Positions 25,573 to 38,589 are shown, numbered from the stretch's first letter. The stretch is DNA of 64,000 nucleotides from Ecdyonurus torrentis (GCA_949318235.1 OX439133.1:20517904-20581903); one strand, 5' to 3'. Made by a program: numbers and translations. Notes: a model not told the origin generated them from the sequence alone.

Positions 25573-26228
25573 GTTTAAAGATATAAAGATGAAAATAGAT
25601 ATTTTAAACATTTTAATATTGTTCCCTTAAAAAATCTTGCAAAATCTGTTATTTTAGTTGATGAGTTAAATACTATTGTAAATCTTGAAAAAATATATCA
25701 TTCTCATAATACAAAACAACAGCTTCTTGAGCCGGTTGTACTACCCAAATTTAAAAATAGATACGGTGAGAGTACACTGTGAGTGTTCAACTTCCGCAAA
25801 TTTGTAATGCCATATACCTAAATTTATCAAGGATGTCAAGGGCAATAAAGAATTAAAAGCAAAGGTAAAAAATGTGTATTTATGAAACTAGTTAATTTTG
25901 TTTTGTTTGTTCTGGTTTAAGTAACAATATGTTTTATATTCTTGTATAATTTAAAATAAAAATAATAAAATGTGCTGATTTTTGTTTAATTATTATTGAA
26001 CATTTTTTTATGCTTATTAATAATTTATTAACAATATTTTACTATGTTGATTAAGCACCCACCGATAAGACTTCATTGTCTTGGTGGGACTTCTGTTTGT
26101 ATATATATTTTATAAAAATAAAAATTAATATGTGATTTTTTTTTTTCGATAATGTAGAGCACAAATTTTGTAATTTTGGAGTAATAAAATCACCATTTGT
26201 TTACTTTTATTGTCATGTCGTTGAATTT

Positions 26229-27040
<812 letters not shown>

Positions 27041-27322
27041 CCCACCTTAGAAATGAAATTTATTTACGTTCCCTAAATTACGTAAAGTAATACAGTTTTT
27101 GCAGTCTGTGTGATAGTTTTCCAAAGAAAATTCCTAGTTTCATATTATATCTTATAATAATTTGAAATTATTAAATAAAAATATAAGTATATTTTATTTT
27201 TGTTCTAATTATTACGTTACATAATTTAAATATTTCATAATATTTAAATTTTGTATATATTTTTATAATATTTTTAAATAAAACTAATATTTTATTTTAA
27301 ATATAATTTATGTATTTTCATA

Positions 27323-27505
27323 ATGAGCTGTATTAAAATGGCTATCGGTACGGGAGAAATTTTTGTGTTTTCTGTAATTCTTGCATTCATGTCAATACCT
27401 TATGTAATGAGAATGTGGAATTATTGCATGCATAAAATAACTATTAATGTAAGAGTTCCCGTAGAACGAGAAGACAATGTGCCGGAAAATGAAACGGAAT
27501 GTTAA
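27323..27505 (+). CDS. Small membrane-protein-like ORF followed by an A-tail
   Basis: 60 codons from 27323, or 55 from the better-placed ATG at 27338 (AAAATGG). One hydrophobic segment at about residues 13-29 (IFVFSVILAFMSIPYVM) is followed by a basic-aromatic stretch (RMWNYCMHK) and a hydrophilic tail rich in Glu and Asn. That is the shape of a single-pass micropeptide with the tail in the cytosol. Unlike most ORFs here it is neither a microsatellite nor a repeat shadow, and its base composition is less AT-biased than its flanks. AATAAA at 27517-27522 is followed 9 bases later by a run of about 20 A, which looks like a retroposed mRNA. I do not recognise the family and found no flanking target-site duplication. 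It could be a small gene, a retrocopy or chance. Confidence 0.4.
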   Translation: MSCIKMAIGTGEIFVFSVILAFMSIPYVMRMWNYCMHKITINVRVPVEREDNVPENETEC

Positions 27506-27960
27506 AAAATTAAACAAATAAAAAAATTGAAAAAAAAAAAAAAAAAAAAAACTTAAACTTAAACTGAACAATTAAAGTAGTCGTTACATAATATACCAAT
27601 AATCATATTTAAATCTTTTATGATATTTTTAACATTTGGTACTTTTTTTTATCGTGAAATCATTATACGGAAATTATAATCCAAAGTAGAAAAAAATGAA
27701 ATTGTTCCAGATCAGATATGTTCAATATAGTAGATCTATTTTGTTAAAAAAAAAAAAAATAATAATAATAAAAAGCACACTATCTTTGCAAATGTGCAAA
27801 TAAAGAAAATGATGAAAAGTAAGTAATATAACCTATTTTTAGTTTGTACTTAAATTTGTTCACACTTTTAAATACTATGTATATTATAATGTTGTTCTTA
27901 ACTTTTATATTGAAAATATCAGTTCTGATCTTCCTTTTGACTTATAAAACTACTCTCTTA

Positions 27961-28660
27961 TGTGGTCTATGCTTTCATGTTAAAGTCGACACCATACATG
28001 AGCACTAAATAACATGAACAGGTATACACAAAAATGACATATTTTGCCAAGTTTAAAAAATCTTAGCCATATTTTTTAGAGTATTAGTGCCAGCTATTTT
28101 ATTAAGGCGGTGGGGGACCGACTTGGACCGGAAATCGCTAAAAGAAGATCTATAGTTCCCCAATAATTTTTTGTACATGATTTAATTCCAATAAAACAAA
28201 CACTATAATTTTCAAATAATATCAAGTAAATTTAAAATATATTTTTATATACCATAAAAAAATTCAATGATATTTTTAAGTGTAAAAAAGTTACTAATTT
28301 GACTAAAATTTCCCGCTCAAATTTAAATTTCCACATTTACACGTTATCTTTAAAGTGTAATAACTTAAATATTTGATCGTGTTTTCACATGTTTGACATA
28401 ACTAAATTTTTAAGTAACATTTCTTCTTTACTTTGTGTTATTTATTATTATTCGCAACCGTCCTAGTTTGCGAGATATCAGTCGGTCACCTACCCCCTTA
28501 AGTATACGTAAGAAAAATAATAATTAAAATTAAAAGCAATTTAACAAAACAAAAAACAAAAAATGTGTCGTGCGCTGAGCAATGTTGTTCATTGATTTAG
28601 TATGGCTTCAGCATGACGTCGAAGCACATACAGTATGACGTCATGCGCTTTTACCCTGTA
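27961..28660 (-). mobile_element. Family E element split by family B
   Basis: Left part with GGTCTATGCTTTCATGTTAA and right part ending ATGACGTCATGCGCTTTTAC. Family B (28106-28497) sits between at TTAA. Confidence 0.6.
28106..28497. mobile_element. Family B element, 392 bp, TTAA target
   Basis: Ends GGCGGTGGGGGACCGACTTG and GTCGGTCACCTACCCCC, TTAA at 28102-28105 and 28498-28501. Inserted into a family E copy (27961-28660). Confidence 0.75.
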
Positions 28661-28728
28661 AGCATTGGATGGCGATTTGCATCATCTCTGTTCATAAATT
28701 AAAAAAAAAAAATCAAACACATTTAGAA

Positions 28729-28969
28729 ATGCATTAAATACGTAGAAGACCTTGAACAAAAAACATGTATAATATCCTAACAAACCTAAATATCAACATG
28801 ATTTGGTCAGAGTCATCGATTTCTAATTTATTTTCCTTTCACAAACCCGCATCTGTGATTTTGTGAATGAAAAATATATTAGAAATTAATGACTCCGACC
28901 AAATCTACGTTGATATTTAGGTATGTTAGGATAATAGACTTTTTTTTTCAACGTGTTCTACGCCTTTAA
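28729..28969. mobile_element. Shorter family F element
   Basis: GAACAAAAAACATGTATAAT, ACCTAAATATCAACATGATT and, at the right, CAACGTGTTCTACGCCTTTA match 50870-51179. The GC-rich centre is missing and the left terminus is decayed. Confidence 0.6.
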
Positions 28970-29454
28970 TGTTTCTAAGGACCTAATAGTTAATTAGTTT
29001 TTAAAACTTTTTGTTTAAAGACAAAAATAGATACCAACTTCTACAGTAGCTTTAAACCTTTAAGAAAAGACAGAAGTTGTTTTGTCAGTTATGTGCAAGC
29101 AAGTTACAAAACAGTAAAGTATTGTTTGTTTGTCTATATATAAAAAGAACAACATCAAGGATGTGGTGTAGCTAATAAAGTTTAGAGAGGGGAAACCTAC
29201 ACTATTGACAGTATTTAATTTGAACTCAAGAAAAGAGATAGAGAAATACTATTGTATTTTTTAATTGAAAAAAACAACGTGACAACAGAAGAAAAAAAAA
29301 TGGTAGAAATGTAGTAAATTGAAACTCAAACATGGATTGGTATTTACAAAATGTTTTTTCTTTAAACCCTTAAATCATGAAAAGAGTCTTCTTGTATGTT
29401 TTTTATTCTCAAATATCACTGTGTAACAAAGAAAAAATATATACAAGATAGTTG

Positions 29455-29458
<4 letters not shown>

Positions 29459-29486
<28 letters not shown>

Positions 29487-29565
29487 TGCCATATATTGTG
29501 TTATTGTGCTACACTCCAGTCCCAGTCAAGACATTGTCTTATCGACAAATAAAGACTTTCCAATC
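29459..29565 (-). repeat. SINE family J 3' tail with A-run
   Basis: On the minus strand GTCGATAAGACAATGTCTTG and ACTGGGACTGGAGTG lead to GGCAAGC and a poly-A run (the T-run at 29459-29483). A 5'-truncated insertion typical of retroposition. Confidence 0.6.
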
Positions 29566-29609
29566 AACTAAAAAAAAACTAAAAATTTGAACAATGAACC
29601 ATTATGATA

Positions 29610-29875
29610 AATGGAGACCGGATTTTTTGGTTTCTTCACTTTTTTTTCTGTCATCATTAGGTCACTTTCAATAAAAAATGAGTGCAAATTACGTAAAATA
29701 AAGTCATTTAAGACCCATTTACTTTCACCATTCACCAACATTTTTGGTTTGTCACCATTTTTACCATTTTTCAAAATATTTTCACCGTTTTTCAACTTTT
29801 TTTCACCATTTTTAAGGTTTTTCACAAATTTTGAACTTTTTTTTACATCATTTTCAAATATATATACATATATAT
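29610..29875 (+). mobile_element. Partial copy of the GAGACCGG element
   Basis: Starts GGAGACCGGATTTTTTGGTT and continues with TTTTCACC-type repeats, as in the subterminal parts of 34818-36547. No right terminus. Confidence 0.45.
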
Positions 29876-30044
29876 AATAATAATAATAAATAAAAAAACT
29901 TCATTTCTTAAAACCTATTAAAAACTGAAATTATTTGCTATAATATATAAGAAAAATTAAAGAAGAACCATAAAATATGACGAAAATAAAACTTAGTCCA
30001 TAATGCCCTAAATGAATAATAATAAAAATAATATTTTAATAATA

Positions 30045-30640
30045 AATCTCCCTTATCTGACTGTCACGATGAGTTGTGAAAAATTGGTATTATATTTTGG
30101 GTAGCTACTCTTATTAGAAGTGTTATCATTGATAAAGTATTAAAAAAATGTAAGTTTACCATGGTAGATTTTAAATTATAATTTTTGAAGTGTTGGTCGC
30201 AAACGGCCTTATGTTAATGTCAATAATTATTTTCTGTTACAAACTTTACAAATTTTATCATATAGGTAACTGTTACAATTAACTTTCAAATTGCAGCATT
30301 AAAGGAATAGACCAGATTATAACATAAGCATTTATATCACAAAACACTTGATGTAGCTCCGTAGCAGTGATCAGAATATTTCGATTTATGCAACCGGCAC
30401 AACATTTTTTTACTAATTTTTGCATATTTCTGACGCCAGAAACATGAATAGTCATGCAAATGGCATACTTTACAGTATTTTCACACTCTCTTGTGGGGCT
30501 ACATTAACATTCTGCGGTAAAAATTGTTATCAGTTTTGATGATCCCATTTCATGTTTATTCATTAAAAAGCACATGTTTTTTATGTGGTCTATAGCTTTA
30601 AGTTTGGAGGTTTTCTTCTAAGGGAAAAAAATAATAATAA
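30045..30640 (-). repeat. Family A repeat, reverse orientation, split by family D
   Basis: Reverse-complement family A at about 30045-30302 (CTACCATGGTAGATTTTAAA, TTATCATATAGGTAACTGTT) and 30598-30640 (GTTTGGAGGTTTTCTTCTAA). Family D sits between, at a TTAA. Confidence 0.65.
30303..30597. mobile_element. Family D element, 295 bp, TTAA target
   Basis: Ends AGGAATAGACCA and TGGTCTATAGCT with TTAA on both sides. Interior TAGCAGTGATCAGAATATTT and TTGTGGGGCTACATTAACAT is shared with 13825-14397, 26512-27002 and 32463-32622. Confidence 0.75.
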
Positions 30641-31350
30641 AAACTATATCTTTTGTTTAATTTTATTTAATTAAAAATTTGTTAGCAAAAAAATGGCTAT
30701 AAAAAAAACTTGTATAATTATGTACAGTATAGAATTGAATTTCTACACAAATACTGTATACATACAGCTTTATTATTTTATTATATTTATATAAATTAAT
30801 TTATAAATAATAATAATCATACTATATAATTTTTTCGAAAGTTCAAATAACTCTATATTTAAATTGTTATCTATAATTTAGAGTAGAAAAAATTTTTAAC
30901 AGCGCTTCCAAAAAATGTGTCATTTAAAATTTATAATGAAACTATTTTGTCTCATTAAATTTTGCTCTAACAACATGAAAGTAGTGTTATTTTAAATGTT
31001 TCACTTTTTTTTACCAACGGCAAAGCTCATTTAATATCAAGAGAGAGAGAGAGAGCTAAAACTAACGAGGCTCCAGTGCTAGAAAAATTTATTTTATTCA
31101 TGGTAAAAAAATATTTACATAATATTCAATACAAAGTTTCATTGTTTATATTCTTGTATTCACGTATATTTTAGTACCAAAACTAAATATTGTATTGCCG
31201 ATTTCAAGAATAGGTGTTTTAAATTTTTGTTAGCTATACAATAGTATGTTTACTTGTAATGATAGTTTAATAAATAATTATTTAATTGAATAATATATAA
31301 TATACTGTATTTATATAAATGAATAAAAAAAGATGATAAGTGATTGTGTG
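30640..31350. other. Unassigned AT-rich DNA
   Basis: No repeat or gene recognised apart from a short GA tract near 31041. Confidence 0.4.
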
Positions 31351-31352
31351 AG

Positions 31353-31700
31353 TGAATGAATGAATGAATGAATGAATGAATGAATGAATGAATGAATGAA
31401 TGAATGAATGAATGAATGAATGAATGAATGAATGAATGAATGAATGAATGAATGAATGAATGAATGAATGAATGAATGAATGAATGAATGAATGAATGAA
31501 TGAATGAATGAATGAATGAATGAATGAATGAATGAATGAATGAATGAATGAATGAATGAATGAATGAATGAATGAATGAATGAATGAATGAATGAATGAA
31601 TGAATGAATGAATGAATGAATGAATGAATGAATGAATGAATGAATGAATGAATGAATGAATGAATGAATGAATGAATGAATGAATGAATGAATGAATGAA
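31353..31700 (-). repeat. (TGAA)n tetranucleotide array
   Basis: About 87 near-perfect units, the longest tetranucleotide array here; reverse complement of the 4766-5000 array. Confidence 0.95.
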
Positions 31701-32458
31701 TTTAAGATCATAAATGTGTTGGTTAAAATGCAAATTTTAAAATAAATTAATAAATGAGAGAAAATACTAAAATGCTTATTTCAATTAAATTAGAATCACT
31801 GTCAAAAACCTTCAACATTCTCTCTCTCCCCCACAATGTTTATAATTTTTACCCCAATTTTCTTCTTTTAGTAACATTTTAGTATTTCCTGAAGGCCCCT
31901 TTGTCGACGGTGCGAGACCTTATTGTATAGAACAAACACTAAAAATAACACTTTTTTACCTGCATTTCAAAACAAAATGATATAAAATACAACGCTTACA
32001 AATTTAAATTATATATTACGGAAATCATAAATATGACAAGTTATATTGAACATTTTGAGTATAAAAATCACAATATTTTTTCTTCTATGTAACGACATAC
32101 TAAATTGAACATAAATACACACACATAACATTTCTCTGACAATCTGTTATACGTTACTGCTCAGTAGTGCGTTATTCCACTTCAATGATTTCTTTCGTAT
32201 TTTTGTTAGTATTATTACTTTTTTGATCTGGTGTATTTGAGCATACAAAGAAAATTTTGGATTTTTTATTAAATTTATATTTTCTTACCTTTTTGAATTT
32301 TGTGTAAAATGCACTCTTTGATGTTGCATTATACCATATTGTTTACTACAGTTTTTATTAAATATTAAGCTACTAAATTATAAAATAATATAAATTTTAG
32401 TTATTGTGAAAAAAACAACGTAATATTTAATAGCAAAAAGGAATATAAAAACTCGTTC
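31700..32458. other. Unassigned DNA
   Basis: A GC-richer patch (AAGGCCCCTTTGTCGACGGT at about 31893) stands out but has no match elsewhere in the window. Confidence 0.35.
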
Positions 32459-32462
32459 TTAA

Positions 32463-32622
32463 AGAAATAGACCAGAAGTAATCATTTGCATTTATATCAC
32501 AAAACACTATAGAAGTACAGTACACGTAAATAACATTAGTTTATTTTAGAATCCATCACCGAAGTATTGATAAGAAAATTTTATATAATGCAACCCGTAC
32601 AACATTTTAGAGCATCTACCAT
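32463..32622 (+). mobile_element. Truncated family D element
   Basis: Left end AGAAATAGACCAGAAG after TTAA, then the family D left half up to about ACCCGTACAACATTTTAG. The right half is missing and is replaced by retrotransposon debris. Confidence 0.5.
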
Positions 32623-32679
32623 ACATGATTCCTTTAAAGTGCTTAAAAAATTACATCTTCATAATATATGAAAATAATA

Positions 32680-33030
32680 ATAACAAACAGGCAAAAAGGC
32701 CAGATTTAGTTCTGTTTGACAGACGAGCTCAGACAGCCATAATTATTGATGTTGCTGGTCCTCTGGACAATCATGTGGTTACTACAGTTGCTGAGAAGAA
32801 GAGGAAGTACCAGCCGCTTTTCATTGAGTTGAAGGATATGTATCGGTGAAGAAGTGATGAAATTGTCCCTGTAGTGGTTTCTGTAAATGTTCGGGCTAGC
32901 AAAGATTGGTTAACAGCAAGAGAAAATATGAACCTCGAGGACAGCTAGGCATTTATGTGTCATGCAGAAAGCTGCAGTTCTTGGCACAGCTAACATCGTG
33001 CGCAAGGTGCTTAGTTTGTGATCCCTCTAT
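32680..33030 (+). pseudogene. Decayed 3' end of a non-LTR retrotransposon (restriction-like endonuclease region)
   Basis: Translation shows KRPDLVLFDRR..AIIIDVAGPLD followed by EKKRKYQPLFIELKDMY, the PD..D-x-K-like pattern seen near the C-terminus of R2/R4/NeSL-type retrotransposons with a restriction-like endonuclease. After a TGA at 32848 the same frame continues (SDEIVPVVVSVNV) to a TAG at about 32946, and a last block (MQKAAVLGTANIVRKVLSL) follows in that frame. That block also recurs at the ends of such retrotransposon proteins. Two in-frame stops and no reverse transcriptase upstream show a 5'-truncated dead copy. Base composition is much less AT-rich than the flanks. It abuts a truncated family D element. 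Confidence 0.6.
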
Positions 33031-34817
33031 ATGCCACCTGCAGTTTCTAACAGATATAATTGGTACTGGATTATTCTCACCTTCACCTTGAATCAAGTAG
33101 GATTCCGGTGTTGGTGTTACAGAAGAAAAAATAAAAAAAAATAATAATGATAAAAATCTCTTTATGCATGTTTTTCTATGACCTAATATATTGTGTAGGT
33201 TTATTTTCGGTATCTCCTATGCTTGTACTGCGTGTACAGACTCTGTCATAGAAAATTTTACTCTTTGCCTATACTCCAAGGCAATAAGAATAAAATTTTA
33301 TATGACAGAGGGTGTACCTCCATTGTATTGCACATTATGTCTGTATTTAAAAACTACAATGAATCAAATCATTTTAATCTACATTTTTGAATATTGTAAT
33401 ATAGTGAATAATCTAAAAAAAAAAAAAAAAAAAAAAATCATAATTATATAACTTTTTTTTGTTAAACTTTTTACATAAAGGAAAAAAATGTCTTTCATCC
33501 AAAATTTATTATTACTTTGTTTTTCTCGTTTAATTTAATTTTAACTTTCTAAAAAAAAATAATATTTTATTAAATTCTAAAAATAAAGTTTCAGATCGTT
33601 ATTTTTTCATTTTATATTTAAGAAATATTTTTTTAAGGAACTTTGTTCATAGTTTTATTTTATTTGGCCAAAAAGAACAATATTATATAACTTTTAGACA
33701 TTCTACTTGATATAGGCCTTACTGATTTTTTTTCGTAATAAAAAAACAAAAAAAGAAGATTTCTTTTATCTTTTAACAGATTAAGTGATTCTTTTGAGAA
33801 TAAAATATATTTTTATAATATTGTGAAAATAGTCAAGAGGCCTTTGATCTTATACAATAATAAATTATTAAATAATTCTGACTAAACCATTTCTATACAT
33901 AGGGTGTATGTATTCATGTTAAAGTCCACGCCATGTTGGATCACTCAATAACATGGGTGGCATAGTAAAATAGCGCATTTTTGCTAGTTTTAAAACACTA
34001 TATTATGCAATATTTTTGAGAGCATTGATGTGCTGTAAATATATTGAATTAGTATCTCAAGTATGTAAGAAAAATAGCAATAACAAAAAAAATTAGCTGA
34101 TTTTCCAAAGAAAATTGCCTAAAACTAAGTTTCTCCTATGCTGAGCAATGTTATTCACTACTCCAGTATGACCTACACAGGGCTTAAAGTAAGCCGGAAC
34201 GCACCGGTACGCCGTACCGGTAAGAATTTGTCTGCCGGAACGCAGTTCCGGTAAGAAAAATTTGAGGTAAAACAAATATATTCAAATTTATTTGAGTTTT
34301 CGTAAATTATTTTAGTTCAGTTTTTTTTTTTTCATACATCTACTGAACCCATTGCGAGATGACATGAAATATCACCAGAATCAAACTTATATTTCCATTG
34401 GTTTTCTATAAATTGGCTTTTTTATATAATCAATTTATTTTATAATTTTAAAATTAAAAGTGATGTTTTTTTGCTGAATTTATAGATTAATTATCAAAAA
34501 AGTAATCTATAAATTCTATGAGCACCGATGTTAAAAAATAAATAGAATAAAATGTGTCTCAAATTTCACTCATAAGTCAGCATATTTTCATCAAATAATC
34601 AATCAAAATGATATGGCATTGCACACTCATAATTTTAATATTAACCATTAACCTTTGAAAATATAAAAAAAATATTGTCTTTTGTTTTCCTAAATTAAAT
34701 TTGAAAAAAAAAAGTTGTTTCAAAATACAGTACATATATTAGTATTATTATAAAAATGTATATACAAATTTTTTCATTAAAAATCATAATAATTTAAAAA
34801 TTAAATTAATTATAAGT

Positions 34818-36547
34818 AGAGACCGGATTTTCAGGGGAAAATTTTGGTAAAAAAATGTCTTGAAAAGGTGATTTTTTTGCACAAAAAAGGTAAAAAAAAT
34901 GTGAAAAAAGGTGATAAATTCAGAAAAAAAGGTGATAAAATTAAAAAAAAAAAGTAAAAATAAAAAAATAACTTTATTATTTTTATTTTTTTTAGTGTAT
35001 ATCGACTAAATCAAATATAGTAACCTCGTATATCAGATTTTGATGTTTTTAAGTTTACAGTAGCACTGAAGCTCAGAAAAAAATTACAAAAAATTAACTT
35101 TTATTTTATCCTAAGGCACATGTATTGCACATTACTTCAAATTTTGCCAGCTGATGGTGTCTTTGTAATTAACTAATTAGTAACAAAAAAATACTTTTTT
35201 TGTGTCATTTTGAAAACAATGATTTCAAAAGTGCATTTCCTCTGAAAGTACATGAGATAAAAATTTCAAATTCAAACAACCAATAAAGAAAATATTGATT
35301 ATTCATGCCATGCATTCAATAAAAAATTGCAAACAACCCCTTTGCCAAAAAATGCAAAAAGCGTAACTTTGTAACTACAAGGGTTTTAAAGATGAAAATC
35401 ACTTTAGGGGTAGAATTTTGTATTGGTAATATGAAACTATTCAAATTATTTTTTAAAGTTATTTGTGCGGGGAAATATATATTTATTTAAAAAGTATATG
35501 TGCTCCGGGTTGCATTTTACAGGCTGATTGTGCTGCGGGCTGCATTTATTAGGTGCTCTCAAGAATTTTACATCATAATTTGGGGTTATTTTAAAGTTAT
35601 TTCAATTAAAGTATCAAATCATTTTACCAATACAAATTTATGGCTCTAAACTGATTTTCAGCTTCTAAACCCTTGTAGTTTCAAAGTTACGTTTTTTGCA
35701 TATTTTGGCAAAGGGATTGGCTGCAATTTTTTTTTTTGTATGCGTGGCATGAATAATCAATATTTCCTTTATTGGTTGTTTGAGTTTGAAATTTTTATCT
35801 CATGTACTTTCAGAGGAAATGCACTTTTGAAATCATTGTTTTCAAAATGACACAAAAAAAGTTTTTTTTTTTTTTTTTTTGTTATTAATTAGTTAATTAC
35901 AAAGACACCATCAGCTGGCAAAATTTGCAACTGAGCTGAAGTAATGTGCAATACATGTGCCTTAGGATAAAATAAAAGTTAATTTTTTGTAATTTTTTTC
36001 TGAGCTACAGTGCTACTGTATACTTGAAAAACATCAAAATCTGAGATACGAGGTTACTATTTGATTTTGTCGAATGCTATACTGCCTATAGGTATTTTGT
36101 GGTATTACAAGTACAACCTACAACAACAACAACAACAAATTATGATTTAAAAATAAATTAAAAAAAATGTTACTATAGATGACATACAATAGTGTTGCTC
36201 CTAAAATCAAGATCGCCTTTGGTTATTCAAATGGAATGCGCATTTTTTGGTGTAATAGAACACGACAGAGTTTACGAACAGCATTATTGAATCTCTCTGT
36301 TTTAAAAAATTGCGGTAAAAAATCATTTTTTTATAAACGTTTTGTAAATTCTTAAAAAAAAAAAAATCCTCATTTAGGTGAAAAAAATTTATGAAAAGGT
36401 GAAAAAAAGTGAAAACCTAAAAAAAGGTGAGAAAAAAAGAGTTGATCTCAAACGGCTTGAAAGTTGCTAGTTCGTGGACATTCTTATAAAAAAGGAACAT
36501 ATATTATTCATAGCAACAAAAAGGTGATCACCTGAAAATCCGGTCTC
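34818..36547. mobile_element. Element with TAGAGACCGGATTTTCAGG inverted ends
   Basis: AGAGACCGGATTTTCAGG at the left and CCTGAAAATCCGGTCTCT at the right. The subterminal regions are made of repeated AAAAGGTGA-like units on both sides, and the flanks are TA. A fragment of the same family lies at 29610-29875. Confidence 0.65.
34994..36084. mobile_element. 1.1 kb near-perfect palindrome
   Basis: Arms of roughly 500 bases face each other around 35530. Paired landmarks: GTAACCTCGTATATCAG with CTGAGATACGAGGTTAC, GCCAGCTGATGGTGTCTTTG with CAAAGACACCATCAGCTGGC, GAGATAAAAATTTCAAA with TTTGAAATTTTTATCTC. The loop holds TGTGCTCCGGGTTGCATTTT-type sequence. No coding capacity, non-autonomous hairpin element. 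Confidence 0.75.
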
Positions 36548-36803
36548 TAATTATAAGCAATTTTATTTTAATTTTTTAAACCTAGCGAAAAAATTTTAGC
36601 TTAAAATTAAGCGAACAATAATAATGCCACGCCCCTTTTTCAAAAATTTTTTCTCCTGCGGCGGGCAACTGAGGGGCTGCGCCCCCCAGACCCCCCGATG
36701 GGGTGTGGAATCATCTCACTATTGCGTTCCGGTAAGACTTCAGATCTACTTTAAGCCCTGCACAAATGCATTAAATATGAAGTCATGCGGATACACCCTA
36801 TAT

Positions 36804-38083
36804 ACTCGTATATACAGTATGTGTCAATAACAAAGAAAGAAGTTCTGAGCACTGACTCAAATTTGTGTGTAGTTTATAGAACGAACTATTATAATTATTA
36901 TTACTTATAACATCACCCTGAAAATATAGCCAAACAAACAGAATAAATCCCCCCCCCCCAGTTTGTGTGATCATCTCATGATCTATTTTATATTTTATAG
37001 AAACTATAAGATTTTATTTCATTTTCATTTATTTACAGATTATAATATCAATATATTTTACAAATCTATTATATTCTGCTTTTTGATGGTCATCATATGA
37101 ATACCATAATGTGGACGGTTTTATGGTACATTATGGTAGTTTATGTCACAGTTTATTATTTTGTAGCTAGATACGGGTTATTATGAGACATAAAATGTAT
37201 ATTACATAGATGATCAGTATGATGAAACTACCTGATATTATCAGGTTTTGTTTTATCAGGAAGAAAGTGACTTTTTGAACATAATAATAAAAGTAAAAAA
37301 AAAAAAAAAAAAAAAAAGTTGTCACTATTACTCTAAAAATAAAAATGCATTGAACGCAAACTTTTATGTGTACTTTTATGCTGACTATTTTCTGTATTTT
37401 TTTGCATTCTGTTTTTTCTGTATACTTCGATTTCTTTCTTTCTTTTTTTTTTTTTTTCTTTTTTTTTTTTTTTGTATATTATATGCATTTTTTCTGCATT
37501 TCTTATTTTAGCCTATATTTTACAAATTTTAGCTAATCAAAGCTAATTAACATGTTATAATTATTTATTTCTACATCCTAATATTAATTTACAACTATTA
37601 CCGCGAAAAAAAAAAAAAAAAAAAAAAGCATTTAAAAGTAAATAATCCGCACCGAGATTCAAACTCATTTTTTTGTTTTTATTATTATTAATTTTTTTTG
37701 TAGTATGTATCTTTCGTACATAAAAAATCCATTCAATGCATTTTTATTTTACAAGTGATGAGTACAAATTCAAATTAAAAAAAAAATCAGATTTTGTTTA
37801 GTAAATTGAATGATCGGACTTTTTTTTTTTTTTTTTTTTTTCCTGTTTTATTTAAAATTGCAATTTGTGTAAGGAAAATTGGTTTTCAATCTAGGCGTAA
37901 AACAATTAAACATGAAAAGTTTAATTTAATTTCATTGCTATACTGACTTTTATCATTTTTAAAATTCTACTTATAAATCTTTCGTATACTTTTCATAGTA
38001 ATAATATAATATGTTTATGTGAATGAGTTGGTCATTACAAAAGAACTTACCAATGAAATATTTAATGGAAATAAATGTGTCAG

Positions 38084-38116
<33 letters not shown>

Positions 38117-38267
38117 TAGATATTTGGTTATAAATGTGCAATATTCATAATTTTATCCATAACTTATATGAAAAATTTACAATTCAGAATCGTATGACAA
38201 AATAACACTGTACTTGAAAAAATAATGATAAATTAATAAATGATCCACGTATAGATAATAATTAGAC
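36804..38267. other. Unassigned AT-rich DNA with many homopolymers
   Basis: A- or T-runs at 37294, 37440-37472, 37603, 37820 and 38083-38114; C-run at 36950. No gene seen. Confidence 0.4.
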
Positions 38268-38432
38268 AAGTCGTATGGCGCAGTGGTATGCGTACTGCTT
38301 CACGTGTGACAGATCACGAGTTCCATACTCGGCAGGTATCGGCAGCTTTTTCAGGGAGGCCGTGGTATGCAGTGAATGCGCTCTCGTGTTCTCCGCACGT
38401 TGATGTCCGTGCGTATATCAGTGTGTTACTTA

Positions 38433-38589
38433 AGGCCGACGCAGCCGTCAGTCGGTCTTTTTGCGACAAGGACCGTTAGAGTGCGCTAGAGTTAGGATTA
38501 GTCTAACTTTTTGCGCAAAGCCAATCGGGAGCCAGCGATAGTTGTCGCACGGTTATCGCTCAGGCAGCGATTGACGGCTGCTTCGGCCT
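38433..38589. mobile_element. 157-bp MITE with TTA duplication, PIF/Harbinger-like
   Basis: AGGCCGACGCAGCCGTCAGT at the left and TGACGGCTGCTTCGGCCT at the right, with TTA at 38430-38432 and 38590-38592. A 3-base TTA target and such ends fit PIF/Harbinger MITEs. Confidence 0.6.

Larger units (their letters stand above)
34185..36763. mobile_element. Element with CAGGGCTTAAAGTA ends, hAT-like, carrying further insertions
   Basis: CAGGGCTTAAAGTAAGCCGG and its partner TACTTTAAGCCCTG are inverted ends, with CCGGTAAGAATTTG-type subterminal sequence on both sides (GCGTTCCGGTAAGACTTCAG at the right). A GC-rich block (36655-36710) lies near the right end. CAGGG...CCCTG ends suggest hAT, but I could not confirm an 8-bp duplication. 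Confidence 0.55.
33897..36803 (-). mobile_element. Family E element holding a 2.6 kb stack of nested elements
   Basis: Left E part 33897 to about 34176 (GTTAAAGTCCACGCCATGTT to TATTCACTACTCCAGTATG) and right part from about 36763 (GCATTAAATATGAAGTCATGC to GGATACACCCTATA). Everything between was inserted later. Confidence 0.6.

Noticed and set aside
34994..36084. Palindrome as an assembly fold-back artefact
   Set aside because: Arms differ by many substitutions and small indels, unlike a mirrored read.
36624..36830. 68-residue ORF over a GC-rich patch
   Set aside because: The patch is the right end of the CAGGGCTTAAAG element and runs on into family E.
38288..38479. 63-residue ORF
   Set aside because: Runs from a SINE head into a nested MITE; junction dependent.
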